Shown here in pieces: positions 30,870 through 42,241 of a stretch of 64,000 bases of DNA (its first letter is position 1; each line of letters starts with the position of its first letter). Source of the stretch: Zasmidium citrigriseum (Eukaryota; Ascomycota; Dothideomycetes; Mycosphaerellales; Mycosphaerellaceae); assembly GCA_002786025.1 (NCBI GenBank), contig NHNW01000030.1, positions 62,001 to 126,000 of the forward strand, read 5' to 3'. The notes under the pieces are model-generated. The model did no database searches, had not been told where the DNA came from, and saw only the letters and a list, made by a program, of their open reading frames with translations. The translations under genes were made by a program, and so were the position numbers.

Positions 30870-33800
30870 TGTGTAGACCGTTGTCGTGTGGCTTGTCGAG
30901 ATGGTAGAGACGGTGAGGTGGTACCAAGCTATCGAGTGTGTATAAGGACAGCAGTAAACGACACGCGAGCCTCCCAGGTGTATGTGTGATGGTGATGTTC
31001 ACAACAAACAAAGATGTCTTGGATGTGGGAAATTGAGTTGGAGTGTTGGAGGTGGTACGCGAACGATGGGGACAACATCGAGTATCTATATGGAGGTACT
31101 TCAGTGACCAGCCGTCCGGATGACCACATAGCCGGTTGGGGAGAAGAACCACATCCACGAAAAGGGTGTTTTCCCGGAATGGGAGCATCGCCAGCATCGG
31201 CCCAGCAGATCGCACGCATGAGCGAGATTGAGCCCCTGCTACATGCAATGCGACCGCAGTGCAGCGCAGCGCAAGATCTGGACATTGGCGGGCGAACGCA
31301 TGCACGAGAGCCCCATCACCAAGGATCACTCCCATTGCTGCGCTGGTAGCAGAACGCAGGAGAGAGAGGAGTAACGAGGCGGCATACACGGTCCGCTATG
31401 AGCCAAGATGATCGATGCGATGCATTCTGTGGGCAATGGCGTAGCCGGCGTGGCCGTCGGCCGGAGCAGGCAAGATAAATTATAGCATGGCGTGCAGGCG
31501 CGCATTGCATTGCAGAAAGTGGCCGCGAGGGAGCTCAACTTCCATTCAGTACCGGACGCAGAACACTGGATAGTACCTGCATTGAGGTCCACGCGCCTGG
31601 TTCTCGACCCAAGGAAGTAGACGACTTGCCTGCAGCAAAGGTGGAGATGAAGTCGGGGAGAGGTACTAGTGGCGTGGTTGCGATCGACGCTGACGTCCTA
31701 CGTTAACGTATCGCCCTCCATTTACAAGGCGACCTCAGCCACAAGCAGGCTTTCAAGTATTAACGAGATCTTCAATGGCCATGAGCTGACGTGCTCTGAG
31801 AAGCCCTCGCATCACTCCGCCGATAACCGAGCTGGCTGGAGATTGGGTGCATGCATCATTTGGAACGATTGATTGTATGCATGAAACGAAGGGCTTCTTG
31901 CCGCTTTCCAGCAATGCGAGTACTTGAAGAGGGTAGTCTTTGCGTCGGAGCAGTGGGCCGTGAGAGCGCTAGTGAGCGGTCCCCGCTCCGCCCTTGACAT
32001 CGTCGAAGTGTATCGTCCAGCGGGTAGCCTTATGCAAGCCATTCCCGAGCCTTGAGCCAATCTCTAGACGAGGTCGTCCAGAGTGGACCCCAATCCGACC
32101 ACCATTTGTCACTGACAGCTACTCACAAGCGGCGTAGCAGCCAAGACCTTGCAAGCGACGTTCAAAGCTCGATTTATTGTCGATAGAGCTCAGACGACGA
32201 CATCTTGATCTAGTCATGAAGCCGTGATGTCGTGCAGTAGCATTCACGCCTTCAAAAGAAGCTTGTGCACGCCATTCATCGCCCGTTGCATCCACGCGAA
32301 GTCCTCCGAAAGCTTCGAGCTCTGTTCTGACTTCTTGCGTGCTGGGTGGTTGGCGGAGTCGAAGTGCGGAACATCAGCCGCAGGCGGAGAAGAGCCCTCG
32401 AGCATTGCAGGTTTGTAGTGTTCCTTCTGCTCGTTGCATCACTCGCAAGGATCATTTGTCACATCGACTCGCTTGCAACGTGCGAGACACCTCGTGCATA
32501 TGTCGGTCAACCAACAACGTGGGTAAATGCCCGTCACAAGTACTCCTGTGCAGCGTGATTGTCGATGCCAACGTCTCTCCGCAACAGCTGTCAACGCAGT
32601 GGCGCACGCAACAGCAGAGGCAGACGCCAACCCACACTGAAAGACCCTGATGGTGCCACATCCAGGCGGTAGATGTGGTTGTCCCACAGCTTGACGAATA
32701 CCTGGCAGACAGGACCCAGCCTCCCGTCATATCGGTCACCGTGCAGTCCAAACAACCAAGCCACTTGACCCAGAAGCGGGTAGCTGCAGGGCGAATCGAG
32801 CAGTGCATCCATCCTGGTGCTGCGCCAGCTCCACGGACCGGCGGACCTCCTGTGCAGGACACATTGGTAGTCGAGCACCCGGTCGTGGCAACAACCACAG
32901 ATGCATGCAAGTAGTGCTGCGGACCGATGCTGCCCCATTGAGCGTACATGGCGCGCCGCAGCGCTGACGTACAGTAAGTACATTAGAGCCCGCCTGTGCC
33001 GAGTGCGCGACGTTTGACGGACTCTGAAACGGATCATAGCAGGCCAGTCATTGGTTACTACGGCAATCTCAGGTTACTGCATGTCGCCAGATGCGTAGTT
33101 AAGGCTGTGGCACATCCTGGTCCGTCGGAGGCTGCAGGTTGGCGATGTCTAGACCTCCTCTGGCTAGACTTCAACCATCGGCTTGCGCGGGCAATTGCGG
33201 CTATTCTGATGATGACGCCCAGCCTTGTGGTGGGAAGAGGCCAAAGCATACTCGCTTTTGTAATAATTAGGCGCGATGTTGTCCGAGAAGAGGCCGGCAG
33301 TAGTGGCTGGAGAACAATGAGCCTCGCTTGGAGACCTTCCGACTTCTTCCAAAGTGCATGTCTCGGAAGACCATGGAGTAACCCAACAGAATGGCGGAGA
33401 CAGGTGACACCGCAGAATGTCGACCGCAGAAGGCTGGCATCGTGATAAGCGAGATCGTGGAGAATACTCCGACCATGTCTTCGAGGCGCTGTCATGATGC
33501 GTACACTCGGTGACACAGCGTCGCTGGCCATTCCGCGCAGATGATGTTGATGCTTCATGTTACACAACATCGAGCAGCACGCGTATCTCCCACAGCCATG
33601 CATCAAGCCATGCCGTCGGAGCCGGCCTTTGCTCATAGCTGGCTCACTCAACGGCATCTTGCCGTGGAAGATGCATAGCCTCGTGCAAATGCAAACGCCC
33701 CCTGATCCCAAGTCGTACAGCGCCCCTTCTGCGTCCTCGTGGAGACCGCCGAGACCAACAGCCACGGAGAGCATCGACCATCGTCCCTCACAATGTCAAA

Positions 33801-34811
33801 TCCATGCGAGACGGCCCAACAAAAGCCCATTTGACCTTCTCGGACTCCATCGCTCTTACCACGGATTTCCCGCTCCGACATCTCCTTCTGCAAGTACATG
33901 GAAGCCATGACTACCATGAGGTCGAGCTCATGTACTCCAGCCGTGTCGTACGAAGTTCTCCTTGGGGATACAGCTCATCATCTCACGATCGCACGGCGGA
34001 GAGAGAAAAATCGCCATCCGAAGGAACGGTTCTCAATGGTGGCAAAGCTGGAGTCTTCAATACTCATCTAGCCTCCAGGCCCGACAGCCCGAACGGTCCC
34101 TTGCAATGGATGCATTCATTGCATACGACAAACGCCGGCGTTGGTGCGAGCACTTGTTCGCTCGAATGGTTCGCAGTCCCGGCTTTTCCATCTCAGAATC
34201 GGAAGGTCCAGGAGCGGAGAGTATGGCTTTTTCCCGCTGGAAACAACCACACTACTGTGTCATGTTGACATTGGTTCTGCCTTGGCTCCAGACCCTGTGA
34301 GCTTTGGTGGGAGTTTGGCGGGGGGAGACGCAGGTCCGTCTCCGCGAGTGGGACGCGCTGACAGCAGTGGCGACTGTGTATTCCCTATTCGGATGTACTT
34401 GGTTCTCGATTCGTCCAAATGCGTATGGCAAGGCGATGAGGATGATGTCGATGGAGTGTGATGGTTGTGAGTTTCGCGGAAAAGGAGGCAGTTTCGAAAG
34501 TCATGCATCTAGGGTTGCGGAAGGAGCGGGAAGCTTATTCAGCGAACGCTAGATCGTTTTTGGAAGGCATCGCAACGAGGTGAGTGAATGGTGAGTGTTG
34601 AGACTCGTAAGGTCTTTCAATGTAACGTAGGAACGTTAACATCTACCCGTCTTCTTCTGCCCAAACTGCAAGATCAGCCCTCCCCGAACTATCACACAAG
34701 CCCCAGCTCTCGAGACGCTCCCTCCACAGCCAGGCCTTGCAGACAAACTTGGGGATCATTACAATCATTGAGACATCTCCCAGTCTGGCCAGAACATGAA
34801 AACCATACTCC
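30870..34811. other. 3.9-kb gene-poor region
   Basis: Many short frames on both strands overlap (for example 33058-33774 minus and 32452-32949 minus), are Cys/His/Arg-rich and show no domain. There is no transposon protein signature and no long inverted repeat that I could see. The first ~300 bp next to 30870 probably contain the promoter of the Zn2Cys6 gene. Confidence 0.45.
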
Positions 34812-35786
34812 TCACATCTTGCTCTGCTCGACATTCTCCTTCTCCCTAAACAAAAAATACCCCTCCTGCTCCCCCGTCGCAACCAACTTCCCCTTCGCAT
34901 CCCTCATCGTAAAATTCACCACAGCTCTTCTCCCCTTCGCCCAAACCGTCACACACTCAAGCAACAACCCCTCATGGACATCCCATCCATCAGACGCCAA
35001 GAAATGCAACGTATGATTCAACGTTGCGAAGTTCTTCATAGGCGATCTAGTCGTTGTCTTCGTCCTGTCGCCGACAGAATGGATCCCGTATGGAATCCCT
35101 TGGACCGTGATAGGGGTATCCAGGACGTAGAAGTCGGAGTAGAAGAGCGTCGCGATGATCTGGGCTGTGGAGGAGGAGAGGGGTGTTAGGACGCGGAGCT
35201 TGCAACGATAGACTCTCTTTGAGATGTCTTCGTCTCGGGATACGCTTTGTCGTTGGTTGCTGACGGCTGGGTAGGGTCTTGACTTTGGCCACCATTTCGG
35301 TGCTCGAGAGTTGCTGCCAGGAGGTCCTTGATCCGCATCGTCGAGTTCGGGGTCGATTGGTCTGGCGGCTGCTTCGAGTGTGTCTTTCGATGCCTTTGGT
35401 ATCCAGTCGAATCGTTGCGGCATGTTATCCTCCTGTGAAGGTAGCATGAAGCTAAGAGTGACCATCACTCTAGTTGTGCCCTCCTGTTTGACTTGTACCA
35501 GCCGGCAAGCTGTTCGTGATGTCGTGGAAATTCGTTGAACTTCGTATCGTAACGGAAGGCCTACTACGGCTGCTTTCATCAACTGAGCCTGGACTGTGTA
35601 CAAGACGAAGCCGGATGGGACTGTCTTGTATGCAGATAATGCCGACTGGGAAAGGGTGTAAGCTCCATTGACAACTTTGGCGTGCGGGTGATGCCATGCT
35701 GGGTATTTGTTGGTGAAGACATCAGTCTCACCAGTCGCAATGACCGCATGCTGCTTCTCAAAGTCGTCTTCTTCGCGGAGAGCCAT
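34812..35786 (-). CDS. Acyl-CoA thioesterase, TesB-type double hotdog
   Basis: 324 residues from the ATG at 35786. The frame stays open upstream to 35954 without an ATG, so an additional 5' exon is possible. The first hotdog is marked by a segment like the family's G-Q-x-x-A-Q-A helix (VVNGAYTLSQSALSAYKTVP) and RYEVQRIS. The second shows LNHTLHFL, the DVHEGLLLECVTVWAKGRR strand pair and the closing ATGEQEGYF, where family members place catalytic Asp/Gln residues. TesB-like enzymes hydrolyse acyl-CoA, often in peroxisomes. No clear C-terminal peroxisomal tripeptide is visible (it ends in SKM, a variant of SKL-type signals). Two same-strand enzyme genes follow upstream. Confidence 0.78.
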   Translation of the reverse strand: MALREEDDFEKQHAVIATGETDVFTNKYPAWHHPHAKVVNGAYTLSQSALSAYKTVPSGFVLYTVQAQLMKAAVVGLPLRYEVQRISTTSRTACRLVQVKQEGTTRVMVTLSFMLPSQEDNMPQRFDWIPKASKDTLEAAARPIDPELDDADQGPPGSNSRAPKWWPKSRPYPAVSNQRQSVSRDEDISKRVYRCKLRVLTPLSSSTAQIIATLFYSDFYVLDTPITVQGIPYGIHSVGDRTKTTTRSPMKNFATLNHTLHFLASDGWDVHEGLLLECVTVWAKGRRAVVNFTMRDAKGKLVATGEQEGYFLFREKENVEQSKM

Positions 35787-36488
35787 TGTTTGTATTGATC
35801 TGAATCTCTGTTCAAGAGATGCGAGCTTATCAATGTCGAGTGTTGTACGATGAGCTCGAGTGTAAGCTATGTCCAGGACAGGTCCGGGATCAAGGATGTC
35901 AGCAGGATTATGAAAGTCGGCGTGTCCGTAGTAGGGAGAGCCTTGTCCTGTCACTGACCACCTTGTTGACCTTGTTCAAGAAACACTTGACAGGCACCCT
36001 GATGATGAGATCTGTCAGCTGTATAGCGACAGGTCTCAAAATGACATCTTGTCAAGGATGCGCCGTGCCTCTCAGAGGAAATCGCCCGTCTATATTATGA
36101 CACGGCTGAGGAATGTTGCTTGGCATCATGGGGACCAATCTGGTGAATTACTCGCCTCGGATCCTTCGGAATAGTTATACGCATGTGTTCGTTAGAGGAA
36201 ACGATGATTCCCGAAAGCGTCGGCATCCTTCATTCACATGGACGGAGGAAGAAATAATACCTGCGCTGCTGTCTCTGATGAAGGCATGTCTTCTGGGCAT
36301 GGTACTAGCGACCCTGGCAGGTGTATGCTTTTGCATCTCGAATCCCGAGACATTCAAGCATTGCAGGGTTCGGCGAGACCGAGACATCAGAGTTGCGAAA
36401 GTCATGGCAGTCTCCTGATAGTCCACGATCAAGATCAATGCGGAATTCGCTTCAGCTCTATTCCGCAGCATCCTGTAGCAGGCAATGC
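35787..36488. other. Spacer between the two thioesterase genes
   Basis: 702 bp. The part next to 35786 keeps an open minus frame without an ATG to 35954 and may include an unseen 5' exon of the TesB-type gene. The remainder has no supported coding signal. Confidence 0.45.
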
Positions 36489-37707
36489 TCAAAGCTTTCC
36501 AGCTGTTGATCCTTCACTCGCCCTACCACTTTTCAATCCCGGCTCCTTCGCTTTGCTAGTCCACTCCACACTCTTAATCAAAACAATATCATGAGCAACA
36601 GCAACTAGATCCCCATCTTTATCCAAAATCAAAATCTCCTGCCCCACTCGTCCGTTCGAGATCTTCTTGACCTGCGACCGCATGAAGAGCCATTTCGTGT
36701 CCGGTGGCAGGAGCTTCTTCACTTCCAGTCTGAGATTGAGTGTAGGATACCTGTGATTGCTTGGTCAATCGTTTTCTCTCTTATGGTTTGGGGGATTGAC
36801 ACACTGACCAATATTTAGAAGTCCATGTTGGGACGTAGTCCGGACCCCATTCGCCACTCTTCCTCTTCTGGGCGTAGTTGACAAAGGATCTGACGCCTAC
36901 GCCACCGCCTGGCTGGTAGTTCTCTGAGACTCTTCATTCGTCATTAGTTGTTTGTATGAAGATGCTACAAATCAGAGGTTTCACTCACCCAAGAGTATTA
37001 TCTGCCAAATGCGCCAGCCACTCGTTCGTCCACATTGCCCCCGGATATTTCCAGGCAATCCAATGATCTGCCAGAGAAGGATCCGAGAAATTGTCCACGT
37101 GCACCATACGCTTCCAATGGCACATGTTGTTCATGGTCTCGGCGAAGCCGGGGGGGAAGATCACAGGCAGCCAGTTCTCGTCAGAGTCGTCATCAAAAGA
37201 TGCGACATTCGCAGGTCGCGGGGGCGGATCGAGTTTCAGCGCCTGTGGCCACGTCAAGCCTTCTCGTTTCTCCAGATCGACATTGCTGGATTATGTCAGA
37301 TGAATCCCGAACACTTCGACGATGAGAGATCGATACGTAATGAAGCCTGTGATTGCCTTCTCGCCCCTCTGACGAAGTGTGACTTGGACCGTTGCGATTC
37401 CTGACCCTTTCCGAATGGGGTCAATGTCGACATTTGCGGTTGCGGGCCGGCACGGCTTCAGGAATTCCAGATGGAAGTTGAATGTGTGTGGAAGGTTGAG
37501 CTTCGCTTCGCCCTGGAAGTAGACCGTGGCGGCTTTGCAAAGCACTGCGCTCAAGTACCCGCCGTGCACCACTGGACGCCTTGGTCAGCAGCCGAACGAA
37601 CTGGCGACTCCTCACTCACGTCCAAAGTTGCAGAACTCAGCGGCCAGCTCAGTGCTGTAGCGGCCTTGAGAGACCTGCAGAATGTTGGGGAGGTCGGTGA
37701 TTCCCAT
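36489..37707 (-). CDS. Thioesterase-like superfamily protein (double hotdog)
   Basis: 334 residues in five exons: 37707-37620, 37571-37337, 37285-36989, 36931-36809 and 36750-36489. Introns are 48, 51, 57 and 58 nt. The third intron uses an AAG acceptor, the first AG after a CTAAT branch site. The first hotdog has the His-Gly-Gly helix (LVHGGYLSAVLCKAA). The second carries WTNEWLAHLADNTLG and the strands LNLRLEVKKLLPP and VGQEILILDKDGDLVAVAHD. This is the 4HBT_3-type acyl-CoA thioesterase fold; the substrate is unknown. It lies between the TesB-type gene and an alcohol dehydrogenase, all on the minus strand. Confidence 0.8.
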
Positions 37708-38121
37708 GGCGGCGAGGCTTTATAGTCGAACGACTAAGGAATAAAATTGATGACGACAGAACAGCTGTAGTTGGACTCGCCGTTGAGATTCTTTGCGTCG
37801 CCATCTTCCATCTGTGGCCTTTTATAAAAGATGCCATTTGGCGACCTACGTTCATCTACCTTGCCTTGAAAATTACGAATTCGAGACCGGAGGTTCGGTA
37901 TTTTCTCTCCATCATGTGCAGAGGTCCCAGTCGAGGTTTGGCAATTGGATAAGTATTCCGAGGCAAATTGAGCTCGAACTTTAGCTTTGCTGTAGTTGCA
38001 AGGCTCCGATGGGTCGACTGTACAAGCCTCCCCTGAGATTTCGAAGCGTATCGGACCGTACCATACTTTGCTTATTAAATCTACGGCCGCAAAGTCAGCA
38101 ATCGATGATTTTAGCCGAAGG
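37708..38121. other. Spacer between thioesterase-like gene and alcohol dehydrogenase
   Basis: 414 bp, presumably the promoter of the thioesterase-like gene and the 3' region of the dehydrogenase gene. An open minus frame (37734-38195) overlaps the dehydrogenase in another frame and is not called. Confidence 0.45.
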
Positions 38122-39219
38122 CTATTGCTCAGCCTGGCAGAGGTCTTTCCAGTCCGGCGTGAGCACCATCCGGCCTTGATACCTTCCAACGTCAAGGTCG
38201 TCCATCACCCGAGGCAAGTTCTCCACCGAAGTCTTCTCAATCTCAGGCCGGATCACGCCTTTCGCCAGTAGATCCAAGCACTCTTCGAGGCCTGCAACCT
38301 CTCCATTGTATGATCCCCGAATGGTCAAACTCTTCATCGTCATCATCAAAGGTAGGAGAGGCGCTTGTTGGCTGAGTAGACCGACCAGAACGATCGAGCC
38401 AGTCTCACGGACGGTAAGCTGGGCGCTGAGAATCGTCTGTTCGTGACCGGCAAAATCCAGGACAGTGTCAACAAGACCTCCATTCTCGGCTACGAACTCA
38501 TGGATTGGCTTGGATGATGAATCGGCCGTACAGAAAGCGTCCTCGGAAGCAACGCCGAGTCGTACTGCGAGGTCCACGGCTTCCTTTTTCTTGTCGCATA
38601 CCAGAATCCTCTTGACGCCAAGATGCTGTGCAATCTGAAGGGCATTGAGGCCGAGACCACCCAGCCCGAAGATGGCAATCGTCTGGCCCGGCTTGACGTC
38701 CGCAGTGTATCTCACGGCATGGTAGGCGGTCAAAATCGCATCAGATGCAACAGCTGCTGCCTCAATCGACACTCCGTCCGGAACCTTTACGCAAGCATAA
38801 GCTTGGACGGCGACATACTCAGCAAACATTCCGTCTCGCCCAAGCCCGTAGCCGCCGTTGCCTTTCGCTTTGCACAGCCTTCGATGGCCAAGTTTGCAAG
38901 TCGTACATGCGTTGCAACCTGGAATGATGTGCATGGCTACACGATCGCCAACTTTGAGGGTCGACTCTTCCACTCCCGGACCAAGCTCGACGACTTCGCC
39001 GGCTCCCTCGTGTCCAAGAATGAACTCCGCAGGCCAGTCCGAAGAGGTTTCTTTGGTATCACGGATGAGGCAGTCGCTGTGGCAGACGCCGGACGCTTTG
39101 ATCTTGACTATAACGTGGTCTTGTGAAGGCTTTGGAATGGGGCGGCGAGTTCGATGCAGTGGTTGCTCGTGGCCAATCCGGACGGTCCAGGCGTGCATCA
39201 TGCTGGGCTGCTCGGCCAT
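38122..39219 (-). CDS. Zinc-dependent alcohol dehydrogenase (MDR family), NAD-type
   Basis: 365 residues, intronless, from the ATG at 39219. Catalytic zinc ligands are Cys46 (GVCHSDC), His70/Glu71 (GHEGAG) and probably Asp160 (VASDAILTAYHAV). Structural zinc is bound by four cysteines at 102, 105, 108 and 116. The Rossmann motif is GLGGLG (185-190), and Asp209 at the end of the second strand (LVCDKKK) predicts NAD rather than NADP. Members of this group oxidise primary or secondary alcohols, or reduce aldehydes. Three same-strand enzyme genes (this and two thioesterases) could act on related acyl or alcohol compounds; this is inference. Confidence 0.9.
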   Translation of the reverse strand: MAEQPSMMHAWTVRIGHEQPLHRTRRPIPKPSQDHVIVKIKASGVCHSDCLIRDTKETSSDWPAEFILGHEGAGEVVELGPGVEESTLKVGDRVAMHIIPGCNACTTCKLGHRRLCKAKGNGGYGLGRDGMFAEYVAVQAYACVKVPDGVSIEAAAVASDAILTAYHAVRYTADVKPGQTIAIFGLGGLGLNALQIAQHLGVKRILVCDKKKEAVDLAVRLGVASEDAFCTADSSSKPIHEFVAENGGLVDTVLDFAGHEQTILSAQLTVRETGSIVLVGLLSQQAPLLPLMMTMKSLTIRGSYNGEVAGLEECLDLLAKGVIRPEIEKTSVENLPRVMDDLDVGRYQGRMVLTPDWKDLCQAEQ

Positions 39220-40288
39220 GTTGGGTGGCAAGACAGGTCGAGGGTATCTTGACAGGATGCAGTGGTGGTATAAAAGGCGAATCGTGACTTATTCCTCGAG
39301 TGTTGATCGTGAGGACGGAGTTAAAGAAAGAGAGAGGCCCACGAGAGACATTGGCAAGACTGACTCGGCTGTGCTTGCTCAGCTTGCGAGCAGGTAGCTC
39401 ATCGTCGGGTCGCTCGCTCCTGACGCCCATTCTCCGCTTGTACTTCTCCGCATCTTGTCGCTCTCCAGTGCCCTCCAGCCAATTCGTATCCTTGTTGCGA
39501 CTCGCAAAAGTCCCGAGGGGAAGGTTCCCATGGAGCACATCGCACTGAGTGGAGCCGCCGACGGGAGCAATAATCCTGCTTTCGTGGTGCCGCAATTCCA
39601 TCAAGACGATGGCGGGGCTATGTGCAAGTACTCCAGGCTCGAAGAGCGGCCTCTGCCGGACATTGAGATCCAGGGCCTAGAGACGTCCCCAAGAGCGAGG
39701 TCAGCATGTTCGCGAGTGGGCTTTGGCATCCTTCGGCGGCCTGGTCCAAAGAGATTATTCCTGCATCCAAGCGTCGTTGTTTCACGGCAGCCTTGCGGAT
39801 TCGGCTAATCGGTGAAGGCTACGATATCCAGAAGGCAAAGGATGATGGAATGGGTTGAATCTTGATGTTTAGAAAAGATGTGGCCAGCAAGGTGACCGCA
39901 TTCGCCTGGTCCCAGCTGCGCAGTTCTGAGCACCAATCAAATGTGAGACGACGGGCTGCATGGGCCCTCCACACACTGCATGGGCCCTCCACACACTGCA
40001 TGGGCCCTCCACACATTCACTTCACGTCACCTCTTTTGGCATTGCATCACGTCGTCCATCCTTGCCGCTGCTCTTTCAACACCGATTTGCTTTCAGCTTG
40101 AATAGCAGGTCTCTGCGTGGACTGCCTTTAGATGCGATGGAGAAACAGATGCTGCTTGCGGTACAGACCGAGCCGGAGGCGAAAAGCCTCTCATCGGGTC
40201 GCACAAAGGGGCTGAGCGTGGGCTGTGCTTTCCACGCCTAATCGATCTTCGAGAGAACTGGAAGATCAGACTCATTCATCCACTCCAG
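39220..40288. other. Intergenic region upstream of dehydrogenase and HET gene
   Basis: 1.07 kb between divergent genes, so it probably holds both promoters. It contains a perfect 20-bp tandem repeat (listed separately) about 275 bp before the HET start. The open frames within it (39059-39604 minus, 39455-39808 plus) show no domain. Confidence 0.5.
39957..40014. repeat. 20-bp tandem repeat, three copies
   Basis: The unit TGCATGGGCCCTCCACACAC is repeated almost perfectly three times (starting at 39957, 39977 and 39997); the last copy ends in ACAT. Each unit contains the palindromes TGCA and GGGCCC. It sits in the divergent promoter region before the HET gene. Confidence 0.9.
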
Positions 40289-42151
40289 ATGGCGACCCCT
40301 AGTCTATACTCCCCGATCAGTTCCTGGCAGACTCGAGTACTGGAAGTCCTTCCCGCTGAGTTTGGAGAGCCACTCACAGCAAACCTTCATGTCGTCGATA
40401 TCATCCACGCGGCCGGCCTTGCGCTCCATGCTCAACAGAAGCAAGTATCATTCTACGCACTATCATACTGCTGGGGAGATCCAATCTTCGACGGCGATAT
40501 TGTCGTTAGCGGTCAGCTGTGCAAAATCACTTCCAATTTGTTTGCAGCACTACAGCGCATTCGACAGCGGGTAATGCGTGTTTCTGGGCTCCGTGCATTT
40601 TACATTTGGATCGATGCCCTATGTATCAACCAGGCAGATTCTCAGGAGAAATCACAACAAATAAAAAACATGATTACAATCTATGGCAAAGCGCAGACGG
40701 TCCTCGTTTGGCTTGGGGAACCACAGATTGATATGGCGATGACCCTCGAGGAGATCACGACAATTGCTTCTGGAACTGAAAATCAGCCCTCAATTTCGAC
40801 TGAACATCGGGATGCTTTGATCAAGACTGCCCGAAATCCCTGGTTTCGGCGGGTGTGGGTGAAACAGGAAATTTGGGCAGCGTGGGACGTGAGCGTACTG
40901 CTTGGCGATAGTTCGGTGCTTGGAAGTAAGCTGAAGTACGCTCTGGAGTGTGCTGAACCGGCTTTGTTTGTCGAGAACATTGAAAGTACGTCAAAAGCAA
41001 CAAATGCCCGAATCGCAGCTGCTGCGTTGACCCAGGCACGGCAAGAAGAACTGCTGGAAGTCACTCGGGGGGATTTGAAGGGGCGTGGAAGATCACCAGC
41101 GCCTGGTCAACGGTTAGAAATCACAAATGTGCTGAGCAACTTCGCTGGGAGTCACTGTTCCGATCCAAGAGACCATGTATATGGCTTCTTGGGAATCTCA
41201 CGGACGAATGTGAACCCGTCACCAGTCAAGAGCATTCCGTGTATGCCCATTGACTACGGGAAAACAGCATCGGAAGTATTTCAAGACCTCGCGAGATACG
41301 TATTCAACAGAGACGAATGCTTATGGCCACTCTTCCTCAAGGGTAAATTTGGCGGCACCATCGATGGCATCAAGATGCCGACTTGGACTCCGGATTGGCG
41401 AAGAAAAATGTCACATATGCCTTGGATGGACCACATTTCGCACATCCCTCCTCGCGACATGAGCGACTTGATACTCAAGCCACCATCTGGTTCGTTTCTG
41501 CTCAAGTCCAGGTACATAGCATCGGCAGCGAACATTGAGAGTGGTCGTGATGTTTTGAAAATCAGCGGGTGGCGTCTTGGTGTAGTGAAGGAGGCTTTCG
41601 GCAGATTCGTGCCAACCAGACGAAAACCCCATACTCCTAGCAGCCCCGGCTCAACGGCTGAGACGCAAACAGAATCTGTACACGAGGCTGTGGCAGTAGA
41701 GTTGCGGTCGACGCATTGGTTCTGTTCGTATCCGGAGCGATTAGACAACTTTCGCACCTGGGTCCGGAGTCATGCACGGATGGACAACGACCCATCTCAC
41801 TTGAGAGTCAGAGATCTGGTGAATGAGCCTCCGGAACACTGGTTTCAATACCCTTGGGCCAGCTCAGAAGACGTTCGTGAAGGAGACATCATGTTTGTGG
41901 CTTGCGGTGGATTGCACCCAATTCTGATTCGGGCTTGCGAAACCGACCCTGGCTTTGAATACGTTGGACCTGCAACACTGACCACTGGGATGCTCATCAG
42001 TGACGGCGATACCGTTAACCCGGCTGTCATGCGTCTCCGAGACAAAGAGCAGCGAGTCAATATCCGACGAGAGATTTATGACTTGCTAGGGATGATTTTG
42101 AGGTACGGCCAAGAGCATGCAGATGTGCTGGAGACTCTGAGCCTGGTCTGA
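40289..42151 (+). CDS. HET-domain (heterokaryon incompatibility) protein
   Basis: 620 residues, intronless. The HET domain (roughly 54-210) is recognised by FYALSYCWGDP (55-65), IWIDALCINQADSQEKSQQI (106-125) and IYGKAQTVLVWLG (131-143), followed by the WFRRVWVKQE helix near 190. In filamentous ascomycetes HET proteins take part in allorecognition and regulated cell death, but most members have no known partner. The C-terminal ~400 residues lack a repeat domain such as WD40 or ankyrin. The start ATG lies just after the 20-bp repeat region. It converges on the DUF3433 gene, 90 bp away. Confidence 0.9.
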   Translation: MATPSLYSPISSWQTRVLEVLPAEFGEPLTANLHVVDIIHAAGLALHAQQKQVSFYALSYCWGDPIFDGDIVVSGQLCKITSNLFAALQRIRQRVMRVSGLRAFYIWIDALCINQADSQEKSQQIKNMITIYGKAQTVLVWLGEPQIDMAMTLEEITTIASGTENQPSISTEHRDALIKTARNPWFRRVWVKQEIWAAWDVSVLLGDSSVLGSKLKYALECAEPALFVENIESTSKATNARIAAAALTQARQEELLEVTRGDLKGRGRSPAPGQRLEITNVLSNFAGSHCSDPRDHVYGFLGISRTNVNPSPVKSIPCMPIDYGKTASEVFQDLARYVFNRDECLWPLFLKGKFGGTIDGIKMPTWTPDWRRKMSHMPWMDHISHIPPRDMSDLILKPPSGSFLLKSRYIASAANIESGRDVLKISGWRLGVVKEAFGRFVPTRRKPHTPSSPGSTAETQTESVHEAVAVELRSTHWFCSYPERLDNFRTWVRSHARMDNDPSHLRVRDLVNEPPEHWFQYPWASSEDVREGDIMFVACGGLHPILIRACETDPGFEYVGPATLTTGMLISDGDTVNPAVMRLRDKEQRVNIRREIYDLLGMILRYGQEHADVLETLSLV

Positions 42152-42241
42152 TGGCCCTCACGGTTGCGACAGAAGCAAGAGACAAGGGGTTAAAGTTTTT
42201 TTATATACGCAGAGCTCTTGTCACGGCCGTGCACCCAACAC

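Noticed and set aside
33058..33774. 238-residue minus-strand frame in the gene-poor region
   Set aside because: Arg/His/Cys-rich without domain or codon bias, and overlapped by frames on the other strand.
34812..39219. Secondary-metabolite gene cluster
   Set aside because: No polyketide synthase, NRPS or terpene synthase is present. Two thioesterases and one dehydrogenase alone do not support that call.
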